From positions 1-47,708 of the IMG/VR virus record IMGVR_UViG_3300010160_000074: DNA of 47,708 nucleotides; one strand, given 5' to 3'. Source of the DNA: a virus. Below, piece by piece: positions 25,603 through 35,979 of the stretch. Made by a program: the position numbers and the translations under genes. Numbering within the stretch: the stretch's first letter is position 1; each line of letters starts with the position of its first letter. Below the pieces are notes generated by a model, which saw only the letters and a program-made list of their open reading frames with translations, was not told the DNA's origin and did no database searches.

Positions 25603-25626
25603 ACCTACTACTTATGATTAGTAGGT
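25603..25626 (-). promoter_or_regulatory. Hairpin coupling two fibre genes
   Basis: Transcribed strand ACCTACT and AGTAGGT pair (7 bp) around a 10-base loop. The 5' arm runs into the stop codon of the 1503-codon fibre (25618-25620) and the 3' arm is the ribosome site (AGTAGGT) of the 1543-codon fibre. A ribosome terminating upstream would open the stem. No late promoter is seen here. Confidence 0.55.
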
Positions 25627-28600
25627 ACCACCATCAATAGTTGCATTTACGGTTAAAACAGACACGCCGGCGACGTAAGATCCAGTTGTGGCGTTGATAT
25701 TTCCGCCATCGACATTGCCTGTGGCTGATATCAGGCCTGCGGTTGTGATGTTACCACCTGTGATATTACCAATGGCAGATATTGTGGTACCAGCAGTGAT
25801 GCTTGAACTGGCATTGACTGCTGATACAATATTGCCAGTTAGACTGATGTTTGTGGTATTGACATTGGCACCAGTTATGTTGCCCACAGCACTGATTGTG
25901 GTACCAGCAGTGATGCTTGAAGTCACGTTCAGTGCTGACGTAATATTACCACTCAGGCTCAGCGAAACTGCAGAAATAGCAGCAGCAGAAATTATATTAC
26001 CGCCGTTGACGTTGCCAGTTGCACTGACCACGCCGCCTGTGAATACATTAGCGCCAGTGATGTTGCCAGTGGCGCTGATCAGTCCGGGTGTGTTGACATT
26101 ACCACCAGCAATTGAGCCTGTGACATTCAACCCAGTGATAACATTACCAGTTAAACTTATTGCGCCAGTGTTGATGTTACCACTGGTAACATTGCCTGTC
26201 ACACTCAAACTGGTACCAGTTGCAGCACCAATATTTGGTGTGGTCAGTGCAGCACTGGCCTTGACAACAATATTGCCACTGACATCAAATGCAGTTGTTA
26301 TATCATCAACTTTGGCATTGAATTGTGTACCAACCAATACCAAACCAGCTGAGGTGTTGGCTGTGTATGAACCACTACCAGAGAACTGTGTGAATACAAT
26401 ATCAGTAGTACCAACCGTCACTGGAGAATTGGTAGTACATACATATCCAGAATCAGCATTGACAGAGCCGGCTTCAACAAATGTAAACGCGCCGGGTATT
26501 TCTGCAGGTTGGTTAAAATCGGTGGCACGAGTTAGCACAAACGGTGTACTGATAGTTCCCACAGCAGTTACCACATAGATACCGTTGTACGGTGCGTTGG
26601 CCCCGGCTTCATTCTTGACCAAAACACGTTCGCCATTCACCGGTGTTGATCCATCAATGCTCAATATGCCATTGCTGTTGGCAGTGATTGTGGCACCAAC
26701 TCCCGATGTGCCATTGTTGTAGGTATAGGCATTTAGTGTTGCGGCAGTGGCATACGATACTGATGCCTTGATGTCAAGACCTTGTGCTACTGAATCCACA
26801 TAAGATTTGGTAGCAGCATCCTGATCTTGTACAGGATTTGTCAATCCATTGATGTATGTGCCAACTACAATGTTGCCAGTTGCACTTAGATTCAGATCGC
26901 CTGTTGATCGGATAGTGGTTGCAGTACCAACTATGGTATTGGTATTGACATTGCCACCAGTGACATTGCCGGTTACACTGACTGTGGTACCTGACAACAA
27001 TGTGGCATTGACATTGGCGCCGCCATTGACGTTACCAGCTGTGATGTTGCCTGTGGCGCTGACAAATCCTGGAGTTGAAACATTGGCGTCTGCTATGGCA
27101 CCAGTCACATTCAATGCACTGATGACATTGCCACTTAGACTCAACCCGCTACCGTTTAGATTGGTACCGTCAATGTTGCCTGTTGATACTATGCTGGCAG
27201 TAGATATGACACCAAGTGTGGTGATGTTACCACCATTGACGTTGCCACTGGCACTGACCGATCCTGCAGATATCGCAGCGGATGTGATTAAATTGCCGCC
27301 AGTGACGTTGCCAACTGAGCTGACTGATCCTGCGCTGAGTGCAGCGCCTGTGATAATGTTACCGCCGGTGATGTTACCGGTAGCACTTATTGTGGTGCCA
27401 GCAGTGATGCTGGAAGTAGCACTGACTGCAGATACTATGTTGCCGCTTAGGCTTAATCCGGCAGCATTCAAGTTGCCACCAGTGATGTTGCCTACTGCAC
27501 TTATTGTGGTGCCTGCTTCGATTGATGCACTGGCTCTGAAATTAGATACCACATTGCCGGTCAAACTCAATCCAGCAGCATTTAAGTTGCCGCCGGTGAT
27601 GTTGCCCACTGCGCTGATTGTGGTACCGGCAGCGATACTTGATGTTGCGTTGAGTGCGGATGTGACATTGCCGCTTAGGCTCAACGAACCAGCGGATACA
27701 GCACCGGCCGTGACAACATTACCACCGGTTACATTGCCGCTGGCACTTATAGTTTTGGTGTTTAGATATCCAAACCCAGCATCGCCACCAATTTCTGTGC
27801 CACCTGCGCCAATTTTCAATACTTGATTTGGGTTGTCCCAGGTTAAATTAGTACTATCTGTCAGTTGACTTGCTGCGCCCACATACGGAACACGAGTTGA
27901 AGTCAGTGATCCAGATATCAAATTGCCACCGGTTACATTGCCACTGGCACTTACGTTACCGGTCACATACTCGCCAGTGGTAGTCCAAACAATCACATTG
28001 CTGGTGCCGGCAATGGTAACATTGGCATTGCCACTTGGTGCAGTGGTTATATTGGTAGTACCATTAACCAGTGCAGATGCCGACGTGGCTATTACACCAG
28101 TTAGCTGACTACCATTACCAATAAAGTAACCAGCAGCGATATTGCCTGTGCCCGACACATTACCTGTACCAAACAATACATTACCGCCAGTGACATTACC
28201 GGTTGTGGTTAAATTACCACCGGTGATGTTACCTGTTGCACTTACAACACCACCTGTTTGTACGTTGCCACCGGTGATGGTACCCGAAACGCTAACAACG
28301 GTACCAGTCAAGCTGGTAGCATTAATATTGGCTCCGCCTGATATATTACCACCTGTGATGTTGCCAGATACGCTTAGTGTAGTACCTGCAAAATTTGTTG
28401 CTAGTATTCTGGTACCACTTAGATTGCCAGCGTCAAGGTTGCCAGTGATATTTGCGTTGGCACCAAATACATATCCGCCGGCAGTGATGTCTCCACCAGC
28501 TGAAATCAAGCCGCCAGTTAGTAAGTTACCGCTGGTGGTATTACCCGAGACCGACAAGCTGCCTAGTGTACCAACACTGGTGATGTTTGTTTGTGATGCA

Positions 28601-30129
28601 GTTGTTAAAGTACCAACAATATTGGTACCACTTAGGTTGCCACCACTTATGTTACCTGTTACACTAACTGTTGTGCCGGTGAATGTGGTTGCATTAACAT
28701 TGGCTCCGCCTAATACATTGCCTGCAAACAGGTTACCTGTTGCACTAATGTTGCCTGATGTTGCTATGTTAGCGCCGGTGATGTTACCAGCTGCTGAAAC
28801 TTGTCCCGGAGTAGTGATGTTAGCACCGGCTAAGTTACCAGTTCCAATGTTGACCGTTGTTGCATTGGCGCTGATTGTTTGTGCGCCTAGATTTAATGAA
28901 CTGCCTGATAGATACAGGTCTCTCCATCGCTGTGTGGCGCTACCCAGGTCTTGAGTTACGTTGGCTGCTGGTACCAACGATGTAAGGACATTACCACCAA
29001 CACTTAGATCTACGGTAGATAAAGTTCCACCGCTGGTTATATTACCAGTTGCACTGACTTGTCCACCGGTTGTTAGGTTGCCACCGGCGATATTACCGGT
29101 ACCGGATACAACCCCAGCACCAAATAGAATGTTACCACCGGTCACATTACCGGAAACACTTAGTGTGGTACCCGCAAAATTTGTTGCTAGTATTCTAGTA
29201 CCGCTTACGTTGCCACCTGTGATGTTGCCAGTGGCGCTGATTAATCCTGGAGTTGTGATATTGCCACCGGCAATATTTGGAGTCACATTCAAGTCTGACG
29301 TGATATTTCCGCTTAGACTTAAACTTGTGGTGTTGATAGTTCCACCGCTGGTTATATTACCATTAGCGCTGATTGCTCCAGTAATGTTTAACCCGCCACT
29401 GTAGAACACAGCTACATTTGATGTTCCGGCTATGCCGACTGTGACGTTGCCACCTGAACTCACAACGGTTACATTACTGGTGCCGTTGTTGATATTGGCC
29501 ACACTGGTAATAACACCAGTTAGCAGAGCACCATTACCTAAGAAATAATTACTGGTAGTAATATTTCCAACTGCTGTTACCAATCCTGCTGTGGTAATGT
29601 TACCACCAATAACATTACCGGTTGCACTTACGGTCGCGGCTTTTACATATCCTACACCGGTATTTCCGCCAATTTCTGTGCCGCCTGCGCCAATCGACAT
29701 GACCTGGGTGGAATTACTCCAGGTTAAATTAGTGCTGTCTGTTAGTTGACTGCTGGTACCCACATACGGAATACGGGTAGATGTCAGCGATGATGATATT
29801 AAATTACCACCAGTGATATTGCCTGTTACTGACAACAATCCTGGGGTCAGTATGTTACCGCTTGTGAGATTGCCTGTTACATTCAGTGGCGATATCACAT
29901 TGCCACTGAGGCTTAGGCCTACTGCATTGACATTGCCGGCTGTGACATTACCGGTTACACTGACAAATTGATTGCTGGCCAAGACTCTGATAGTGCTAGT
30001 GCCGTCTTTGTAGAACAAATTACCATCAGCATAGTTGATAGCCAATTCGCCTAGCGAAAGTGCGGACGGCACCGAGTTAGCAGTCCCCGAGCGTTTGATT
30101 AAAATTGTATTTGTATTTGGTGCTGACAT
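25618..30129 (-). CDS. Tail fibre protein, GN-repeat type
   Basis: 1503 residues. It has the same adaptor as its neighbour (TILIKRSGTANSVPSALSLG, then ELAINYADGNLFYKDG), then almost continuous repeats of the SATGNITGGN / LSLSGNV / TAGTTISA type. The shared DAATK module sits at about 1093-1266 (VQDQDAATKSYVDSVAQGLD ... VLTRATDFNQPAE ... FTQFSGSGSY). The C-terminus is short (ATIDGGTY), much like the end of the 388-residue protein, so the receptor-binding part is either the repeats or a partner. No LamG insertion. An ACTAAATA late promoter and AGGAAG ribosome site precede the ATG. Likely trimeric, baseplate-attached; both are inferences from fibre families. Confidence 0.82.
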   Translation of the reverse strand: MSAPNTNTILIKRSGTANSVPSALSLGELAINYADGNLFYKDGTSTIRVLASNQFVSVTGNVTAGNVNAVGLSLSGNVISPLNVTGNLTSGNILTPGLLSVTGNITGGNLISSSLTSTRIPYVGTSSQLTDSTNLTWSNSTQVMSIGAGGTEIGGNTGVGYVKAATVSATGNVIGGNITTAGLVTAVGNITTSNYFLGNGALLTGVITSVANINNGTSNVTVVSSGGNVTVGIAGTSNVAVFYSGGLNITGAISANGNITSGGTINTTSLSLSGNITSDLNVTPNIAGGNITTPGLISATGNITGGNVSGTRILATNFAGTTLSVSGNVTGGNILFGAGVVSGTGNIAGGNLTTGGQVSATGNITSGGTLSTVDLSVGGNVLTSLVPAANVTQDLGSATQRWRDLYLSGSSLNLGAQTISANATTVNIGTGNLAGANITTPGQVSAAGNITGANIATSGNISATGNLFAGNVLGGANVNATTFTGTTVSVTGNISGGNLSGTNIVGTLTTASQTNITSVGTLGSLSVSGNTTSGNLLTGGLISAGGDITAGGYVFGANANITGNLDAGNLSGTRILATNFAGTTLSVSGNITGGNISGGANINATSLTGTVVSVSGTITGGNVQTGGVVSATGNITGGNLTTTGNVTGGNVLFGTGNVSGTGNIAAGYFIGNGSQLTGVIATSASALVNGTTNITTAPSGNANVTIAGTSNVIVWTTTGEYVTGNVSASGNVTGGNLISGSLTSTRVPYVGAASQLTDSTNLTWDNPNQVLKIGAGGTEIGGDAGFGYLNTKTISASGNVTGGNVVTAGAVSAGSLSLSGNVTSALNATSSIAAGTTISAVGNITGGNLNAAGLSLTGNVVSNFRASASIEAGTTISAVGNITGGNLNAAGLSLSGNIVSAVSATSSITAGTTISATGNITGGNIITGAALSAGSVSSVGNVTGGNLITSAAISAGSVSASGNVNGGNITTLGVISTASIVSTGNIDGTNLNGSGLSLSGNVISALNVTGAIADANVSTPGFVSATGNITAGNVNGGANVNATLLSGTTVSVTGNVTGGNVNTNTIVGTATTIRSTGDLNLSATGNIVVGTYINGLTNPVQDQDAATKSYVDSVAQGLDIKASVSYATAATLNAYTYNNGTSGVGATITANSNGILSIDGSTPVNGERVLVKNEAGANAPYNGIYVVTAVGTISTPFVLTRATDFNQPAEIPGAFTFVEAGSVNADSGYVCTTNSPVTVGTTDIVFTQFSGSGSYTANTSAGLVLVGTQFNAKVDDITTAFDVSGNIVVKASAALTTPNIGAATGTSLSVTGNVTSGNINTGAISLTGNVITGLNVTGSIAGGNVNTPGLISATGNITGANVFTGGVVSATGNVNGGNIISAAAISAVSLSLSGNITSALNVTSSITAGTTISAVGNITGANVNTTNISLTGNIVSAVNASSSITAGTTISAIGNITGGNITTAGLISATGNVDGGNINATTGSYVAGVSVLTVNATIDGGTY

Positions 30130-30152
30130 GTCAATAACTTCCTATTCAGACT

Positions 30153-30160
30153 TATTTAGT
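30153..30160 (-). promoter_or_regulatory. Late promoter (ACTAAATA) before the 1503-codon fibre
   Basis: Minus strand ACTAAATA, with its TAA being the stop codon of the 388-codon gene (30156-30158). An AGGAAG ribosome site and the ATG at 30129 follow. Confidence 0.5.
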
Positions 30161-31322
30161 ATGTTCCACCTATAACAATCTGGTCGTTATTTACGATTCT
30201 AATCCAATCAGTCCAAGTTGCATTCCAGTTTGCGCGATTCCATTGTATTTTTATATCGCCACTTTCCACAGTGCCTGGATAAAATATCTGTTCAATTGAC
30301 GTATCTGTGCTGTTTTTTACTTCGAGCAGCCCTGTAAATACCTGACTATCTAATGGTGTTCCTACCGTTCCCGACCAGCTGGTTCTGTTGACTGTGTAAA
30401 CACCCATCTGTATTAGAGTGTTCCAGTTATTCTGATCATTGCCACGATCTGTCATTGTGCTGAGCAATGCAGCACCATTGCCTACAAAGTTAGTACCACT
30501 TGTGACATTTCCTGCTACGCTAGCAGTTCCAGTCACGGTCAAGTTTCCAACAACATTGCCGCTTGCACTAGTCACAATGCCGGTCAGCGCCGCACCATTA
30601 CCTACAAAATAATTTCCTGCCACGTTGCCTGTAGCGGAGATATTTCCGGTAACTTGTGCGCCGCCAGTAGAAAATACAGCGACATTACTGGTTCCATCCA
30701 CACTTATAGTAACATTACCGTCAGTGCTTACTACCTGTACATTTGATGTACCGTCGCTGATGTATGTGGGATCTACTCCGTAGGTACCCACATATCTGTA
30801 GCCAACAATGTAGATACTTTTGCCAGTGACCCCAGTTGCAATCTGGCTTGGAATATTTGCACCATTGAAGTTCAACAAGCCTGCTTGATAGTCAAAGAAC
30901 CATGTGTCATCATTGCCCGAGCCAGCAGCAAACAATTTTGTGCCCACGGTCTGTGGATTGCTCACACCAGATGCTGCCACATACACTTGCACCAAGTAGT
31001 TGTCACCAAACTGGGTAGGAACCCAGTTGGCCAGGCCAGTTAACCAGGTTTGATTGTCTGGAGCAGTTAAATCTTCTGTACATTCCACGGTGGCACTATA
31101 TCCTGCACCTCCGCCATCTTTGTACACCTGGATCAACGCAGTGGTGTTAGCCGGAGGAGTGTTGGGAATATCTCCACTTTGGGTCCAAATCAAATCTCCA
31201 CGATAGAGTAATGGACTAGCAATGCTTTCGTTGAAAGCTTCTTTGCTGGCGGAATCAGCAGTTTTGGCTACACCATAACCTACTTTTTTCCACAGATAAT
31301 CTAATTTTTGTGCATCTGACAT
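30156..31322 (-). CDS. Short fibre/baseplate-linked protein with pyocin-knob-like end
   Basis: 388 residues, the smallest of the fibre row. The N-terminus (AQKLDYLWKKVGYGVAKTAD, then NESIASPLLYRGDLIW) is a domain I recall in cyanophage tail proteins, probably for baseplate attachment. The middle (about 60-200) is a beta domain, then a brief GN-repeat stretch (NISATGNVAGNYFVGNGAAL), then at about 290-380 a pyocin-knob-like fold (WNTLIQMGVYTV, EQIFYPG, IKIQWNR, WTDWIRI). Pyocin-knob domains bind glycans or seat other fibre parts. The ATG is one base after the upstream stop (TAATATG) with no ribosome site, so it depends on coupling. Confidence 0.75.
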   Translation of the reverse strand: MSDAQKLDYLWKKVGYGVAKTADSASKEAFNESIASPLLYRGDLIWTQSGDIPNTPPANTTALIQVYKDGGGAGYSATVECTEDLTAPDNQTWLTGLANWVPTQFGDNYLVQVYVAASGVSNPQTVGTKLFAAGSGNDDTWFFDYQAGLLNFNGANIPSQIATGVTGKSIYIVGYRYVGTYGVDPTYISDGTSNVQVVSTDGNVTISVDGTSNVAVFSTGGAQVTGNISATGNVAGNYFVGNGAALTGIVTSASGNVVGNLTVTGTASVAGNVTSGTNFVGNGAALLSTMTDRGNDQNNWNTLIQMGVYTVNRTSWSGTVGTPLDSQVFTGLLEVKNSTDTSIEQIFYPGTVESGDIKIQWNRANWNATWTDWIRIVNNDQIVIGGTY

Positions 31323-31323
31323 A

Positions 31324-34300
31324 TTAAGTCGCCGTTCCTATTGATAAAGCAGTGATAGTTTGCCCACTTGCTAAGGCAATTCTTACCAAAATGTTGTTTC
31401 CAAAACTATTGGCCGCATTTTGTGATCCCAGAGTCATTGTGTAAGACACATTGGCAATTGAGGTATTTAGTGGTATAACATCAGCCCCTGTTAAAGCACA
31501 GCCGTTGCTGCCGTTGCCTCCGGTGTTGCTGGCGCCCGGAACTCCAGAACCGCTGTACTGAACAAACCCTTCCAGCCAGCCGTTGATGGTGCTGGTTGGT
31601 CCCGGAAATCCCGGAACCGGAGATGAATACCCACTGCGGTCAATCGTAGTGTTGGGTGCTGCGATCCACAGCCCGGCAATGCCAGTGGTGGATGTTAGTC
31701 TGATGTCAAAATTAGCAAGGCTGGGTCTAGCAAACGCAAAGGTAAAATATTGAGTAGAAGTTCGATTTCCTCCCACAGCTAGATTGGGACCAACTGGCAG
31801 ATAGCCCGTTGAAAGATTTACAATGTAATTTGTAAGATTTCCGTATCGTACCACAGCCTCAGGAGTGTTAGCAATAGTTTGTGCGCCACTCCACACATTT
31901 GATGTGTAGTAATTTATGGTGTTGGCGAATACCGGAGTATTGCCAGCTGAACTCATGACCACACGCACAGCAGCTTGAGTGTTGCCAGTGGTAGATGCAG
32001 TGATTGATTGTTCGTTTACTCCGGAGTTGGCTCCAGCATACATCTGTATTTTGGTCGGCAGTTGCACCGTTGCACTGGTTCCTACCACGTTGAGTATGTT
32101 GGCCTGCAAAGTACTCACGCTGTTGTTGGTACCGCCAAGGTTGGCAGTCAAGTTGCCTAGGATATAGTTTGATCCTACGCCTATGTTGGCTTTGACATTG
32201 CTGCTGGTCAACATGCTGTTGGCTGCATTGTCAATTCCGGCCAATGACTTGGTCTGACTGGCTGCTACCACGCTGCCTGATCCTTCGGACACCGTGCCGC
32301 TGTCCAGTATGAATGGGTTTGTGCTAGTAAATGTTTGTCCAGCAAGATTTGCCACTTGCAGGTTGGCAATCGTGATGGTCGGACTGCCGGTGTTGTAGTA
32401 TGGAATTCCAGAAATGTATCTGTAAGTTCCTGCTGTGGCTTCTGCCATGACCACATTGCCGGTAGCTAGAGTAGGCACAGAATTTAGATTGTCCTTGACA
32501 AATCCCACATAATTGGTGTTGCCCGATACCGTATGTGATAGTTTGTAATTGTTGTATCCTGTGCTTAGATTACCCAATGCACAACTGATGTTGGCACTGA
32601 ACACTTTGTAGAACGAGCTAGGTACAGCGGCATTGGCCACATGCAAGTCTTGATCCGCAGCAATGACCAATGCGCTAGTGGTGCCTACCGTGTTGCCGGA
32701 TGTGGTAAATGTTACATTGCCAGCAGCAGCATTGTTCACATACGCAGTCAATGTGCCTGTGGTTGCTGTGTTGGCCAACACCACATTAGCTGATGTCATG
32801 ATCGGAGTGCTGGTCACAAAACGTGTGACAGATGTGCCATTGGCCGGAATGTTTCCGCCCGACGCATCAGTTGCTCCTGCTGCTAACAAAGGAGCATTGG
32901 TAAATTGACTTGCATTGGCGATTGTTAGATTGGCATATCCGCTGAGATTGGTAGGTGCAGCGGGATTGGCCGCGATAAAAATATAGCCCGTCACGCTGGA
33001 TGTATTGCTCTGTGCGGTGCTGGTAATGCCATTTGGTGTTCCGTTAGCAGTGAGTGATACGGTTTTTGCTCCGGTGGTAGTATAAGTGTGTACAACATTT
33101 CCCACGTTAGACACACCATTGCTGAATGTGCTATCTCCCCAGGCCCAATTGGCGATGTTGCTGTTTTCACTGGTGTTTTGGAACGTAAAGGTCGATCGGT
33201 TGGCACCATTGTAGTCCGTGTACAAGTAACCCACTCTAGCATTGCCCACGTTAGCAGTCGCATCGGTAGTGACATTGGCTGTGGCACCAACAAAATTAGC
33301 ACGAGTCTGCGGTTCAATCGTGATGGTGATGTTGCTAGATTTGAATGGGCTGGTGCTGTAACCAGTGTATAGATATAAGTTGGCTGTGTATTGTTCGTAT
33401 TTGTTTCCGGATTGATTGGCTGCACTCAGTGCAAAAGCATGTGTGACATTGGCTGCTGCTGGATTGCCGGCGATGCCTGTTGCTATGTTAACATTGCTAA
33501 CGGTTCCGTCGCCCCAATTAAAATTGTATAACTGCTGTGCTCCAAAACTTGCTGTATTACCCGGATTACCAGTGGAATCATTCCTGAAACTTATTGTTCC
33601 CACACCATTGATCACATTGGCCACATTGGCAGTGACAAACACATTGCTGGCCTGCGATGAGTATACCTTGACATTGGTGTTTGACGACGTGACGCTTACT
33701 GGGCTGGCGCCTGCATTGGCGCTGTTGCCAGTTAGGTTAACACCATACAACACATCGGTATTGGCTGTGGCATTGGTATAGACATGTGCGGCTGTGGTCC
33801 AGTTGGTGGCCGGGATCACGATAGTACCATCTCCCCAATTGATTGAGTAAGTTTCGGAGTACTGGCTGGAGTTGGTTATCTGTACACCATTAGGAGTATC
33901 CAAACTAGTCCTATTGGCAGTGAATGCTGGAATAGGAGTTGGGGTATACAATGTTATTGTGGTAGTTGCTGTGCTGGTTGATCCTTTGGCCCCAGCAGCA
34001 GCATTTCCAGCATTGGTACCGGTGGTGTTATAGGCAGTATAAGTCACCGTATAGGTTCCACCTAATGTGTTACTAAATGTGTGTGTGGCATTTGCTGTGA
34101 TTACGTTTGCAGTTCCGTCTCCAAATTGCCATAGGTAGCTGTTGGGGTTACCAATATAACGCCCAGTCAATGATACACTTAGTGGACTAGGACCAGCATA
34201 CACATTGGAGGTGATATAGGTGTTGCCCACAAATGTATTACCAGCTATGTTGAGAGCCACCTGGTTGAGATCATCTAATCCATCGGTCACATATGTATTG

Positions 34301-35916
34301 GCAGTCCATCCTTGATATGCCACTGTGTTTCCTGTTAGGCTGCTATCTGAAGGGGTGCCTAATATTGTGGTATTGCCACTACCGCCGGATGCAATAACTC
34401 CAGTAAGTTGTGATCCGTTACCAACAAAATAATTACCCGAGATGTTGCCTGTGGTAGATATCGGATTAGTACCCAGAGCTGCCAAGTTAGCAACAACATT
34501 AGCATTGCCGTAACTAGATGCGATACCGGTAAGCTGTGATCCATTGCCCAGTATGTAACCACCAGTGATGTTACCACTAGTGGATATTGGATTGGTACCA
34601 AACACAGCTAGATTAGCAGCCACATTAGCATTGCCATAAGATGCTGGCAGTCCGGTCAGCTGTGAGCCATTACCAATAAAATAATTGCCGGAGACATTAC
34701 CTGTGGCTGATACTGATCCGATTGTGCGAACATTGCCACCAGTGATATTGCCCGAGACTGATACATTGTCGCTGAGTGAAAATTTGATTTGCTGCGGAGT
34801 AGACAGCGCATTGGTGGTTATAACAATGTTGTTACCATCAACAAATTTTACGGTATCTTCACCTACTGCAACTAGACTGGTCTGGCCGGCAACTTCCCAA
34901 GTCTTGAACGAACTGCCCAGTGTGATCAGGGCATTGCCGTTGCCCATGTCAGTGACACTAAATCCAGTGGTGGTATCAAACAGCAATCCGTGTACATTAG
35001 GAACAACATTGGATATGTTACCAGTGGTATACTGGCTTACGGTCAGCACATTGGATAACTGACTACCGTTGCCCAGTAGGTAGTTGCCCTTGACATTACC
35101 TGTGGCGCTGACTAGGCCTGTTACATATTCGCCGGTACTGGCAAATGTTGCAACCGTAGAACCTGCAACACCAATAGTGATATTACTGCTGGACGCAACC
35201 GTGACATTACTTGTGCCATTGGCGATATTTGAAGTACTACCACTGGCAATACCAGTGAGCAATGCACCATTACCGATAAAATAGCTACCAGCAATGTTGC
35301 CTGTGGTGGATATGGGATTGGTACCAAATGCAGCTAGATTAGCAGCAACATTGGCGTTGCCATAACTATTGGTTGCTATAATCCCGGTCAGCTGTGAGCC
35401 ATTACCAATAAAATAGCTGCCGGTGATGTTGCCCGCTGCTGAGATGTTGGTGTTGAATGTGGTATTGGTATCACCAAACGTGACCACATTTCCGGTGCCA
35501 GCAACACCTATCGTAACTACGCTGTTGGCTGATACACTTACATTGCTGTTGCCATTAACAATAGCAGTTCCGCCACTGACCGTTATGCCTGTGAGTAAAG
35601 ACCCGTTGCCTACAAAGTATGTAGAATAAACCGTGTCAAATCGTGTAGCCGGTGCGCCAAGGTCGTAGACTGCATCTATAGAAGGAATAATCGAGCTGTT
35701 GGCTTGTACATTGCCAACCCCATTGCCCTTGAGTACTAGATTGTTGTTTCGCCCCAGGACCGTGATAACATTTCCTGCTATGGAAACATTAGTCCCTACC
35801 GGGCCGGCAGCGTATAATTCGGTAAAATTTTCATTTACTGATATAAAAGCACTGCGTAATGCCTCACCGGTACCATCATTTGATGTGTTACCGGTGTTGA
35901 TGATCTGTTGTGTCAT
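31324..35916 (-). CDS. Tail fibre protein with PKD-like domains
   Basis: 1530 residues. The N-terminus IINTGNTSNDGTGEALRSAF, then VNENFTELY, is a widespread phage fibre start. GN-repeats with FIGNGSQLTGI follow to about 560. Residues about 575-950 hold several Ig-like PKD-type domains: YLWQFGDGTANVITA, FNWGDGTVSNV, WAWGDSTFSNG, each followed by H-(T/A)-(F/Y) and a strand. The C-terminal 230 residues (FTFAFARPSLANFDIRL, GLWIAAPNTTID, GWLEGFVQYSGSG, NNILVRIALASGQTIT) form a distinct globular tip that I associate with marine phage fibres and would expect to contact the receptor. No ribosome site; the start lies after a hairpin with a late promoter in its loop. Confidence 0.82.
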   Translation of the reverse strand: MTQQIINTGNTSNDGTGEALRSAFISVNENFTELYAAGPVGTNVSIAGNVITVLGRNNNLVLKGNGVGNVQANSSIIPSIDAVYDLGAPATRFDTVYSTYFVGNGSLLTGITVSGGTAIVNGNSNVSVSANSVVTIGVAGTGNVVTFGDTNTTFNTNISAAGNITGSYFIGNGSQLTGIIATNSYGNANVAANLAAFGTNPISTTGNIAGSYFIGNGALLTGIASGSTSNIANGTSNVTVASSSNITIGVAGSTVATFASTGEYVTGLVSATGNVKGNYLLGNGSQLSNVLTVSQYTTGNISNVVPNVHGLLFDTTTGFSVTDMGNGNALITLGSSFKTWEVAGQTSLVAVGEDTVKFVDGNNIVITTNALSTPQQIKFSLSDNVSVSGNITGGNVRTIGSVSATGNVSGNYFIGNGSQLTGLPASYGNANVAANLAVFGTNPISTSGNITGGYILGNGSQLTGIASSYGNANVVANLAALGTNPISTTGNISGNYFVGNGSQLTGVIASGGSGNTTILGTPSDSSLTGNTVAYQGWTANTYVTDGLDDLNQVALNIAGNTFVGNTYITSNVYAGPSPLSVSLTGRYIGNPNSYLWQFGDGTANVITANATHTFSNTLGGTYTVTYTAYNTTGTNAGNAAAGAKGSTSTATTTITLYTPTPIPAFTANRTSLDTPNGVQITNSSQYSETYSINWGDGTIVIPATNWTTAAHVYTNATANTDVLYGVNLTGNSANAGASPVSVTSSNTNVKVYSSQASNVFVTANVANVINGVGTISFRNDSTGNPGNTASFGAQQLYNFNWGDGTVSNVNIATGIAGNPAAANVTHAFALSAANQSGNKYEQYTANLYLYTGYSTSPFKSSNITITIEPQTRANFVGATANVTTDATANVGNARVGYLYTDYNGANRSTFTFQNTSENSNIANWAWGDSTFSNGVSNVGNVVHTYTTTGAKTVSLTANGTPNGITSTAQSNTSSVTGYIFIAANPAAPTNLSGYANLTIANASQFTNAPLLAAGATDASGGNIPANGTSVTRFVTSTPIMTSANVVLANTATTGTLTAYVNNAAAGNVTFTTSGNTVGTTSALVIAADQDLHVANAAVPSSFYKVFSANISCALGNLSTGYNNYKLSHTVSGNTNYVGFVKDNLNSVPTLATGNVVMAEATAGTYRYISGIPYYNTGSPTITIANLQVANLAGQTFTSTNPFILDSGTVSEGSGSVVAASQTKSLAGIDNAANSMLTSSNVKANIGVGSNYILGNLTANLGGTNNSVSTLQANILNVVGTSATVQLPTKIQMYAGANSGVNEQSITASTTGNTQAAVRVVMSSAGNTPVFANTINYYTSNVWSGAQTIANTPEAVVRYGNLTNYIVNLSTGYLPVGPNLAVGGNRTSTQYFTFAFARPSLANFDIRLTSTTGIAGLWIAAPNTTIDRSGYSSPVPGFPGPTSTINGWLEGFVQYSGSGVPGASNTGGNGSNGCALTGADVIPLNTSIANVSYTMTLGSQNAANSFGNNILVRIALASGQTITALSIGTAT

Positions 35917-35924
35917 GAGAGTTA

Positions 35925-35957
35925 CTAGGGGTGTAGTATATTTACCAACACCCCTAG
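35925..35957 (-). promoter_or_regulatory. Ten-bp hairpin with a late promoter in its loop
   Basis: CTAGGGGTGT (35925-35934) pairs with ACACCCCTAG (35948-35957). The 13-base loop contains GGTAAATA (35939-35946, minus strand), the same octamer as before gp13 and gp19. Late transcripts would start at the 3' arm and lose the hairpin; read-through RNA from the 2137-codon gene would keep it. There is no T-tract. Confidence 0.65.
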
Positions 35958-35979
35958 AACCAAAATTACATGAATGATT

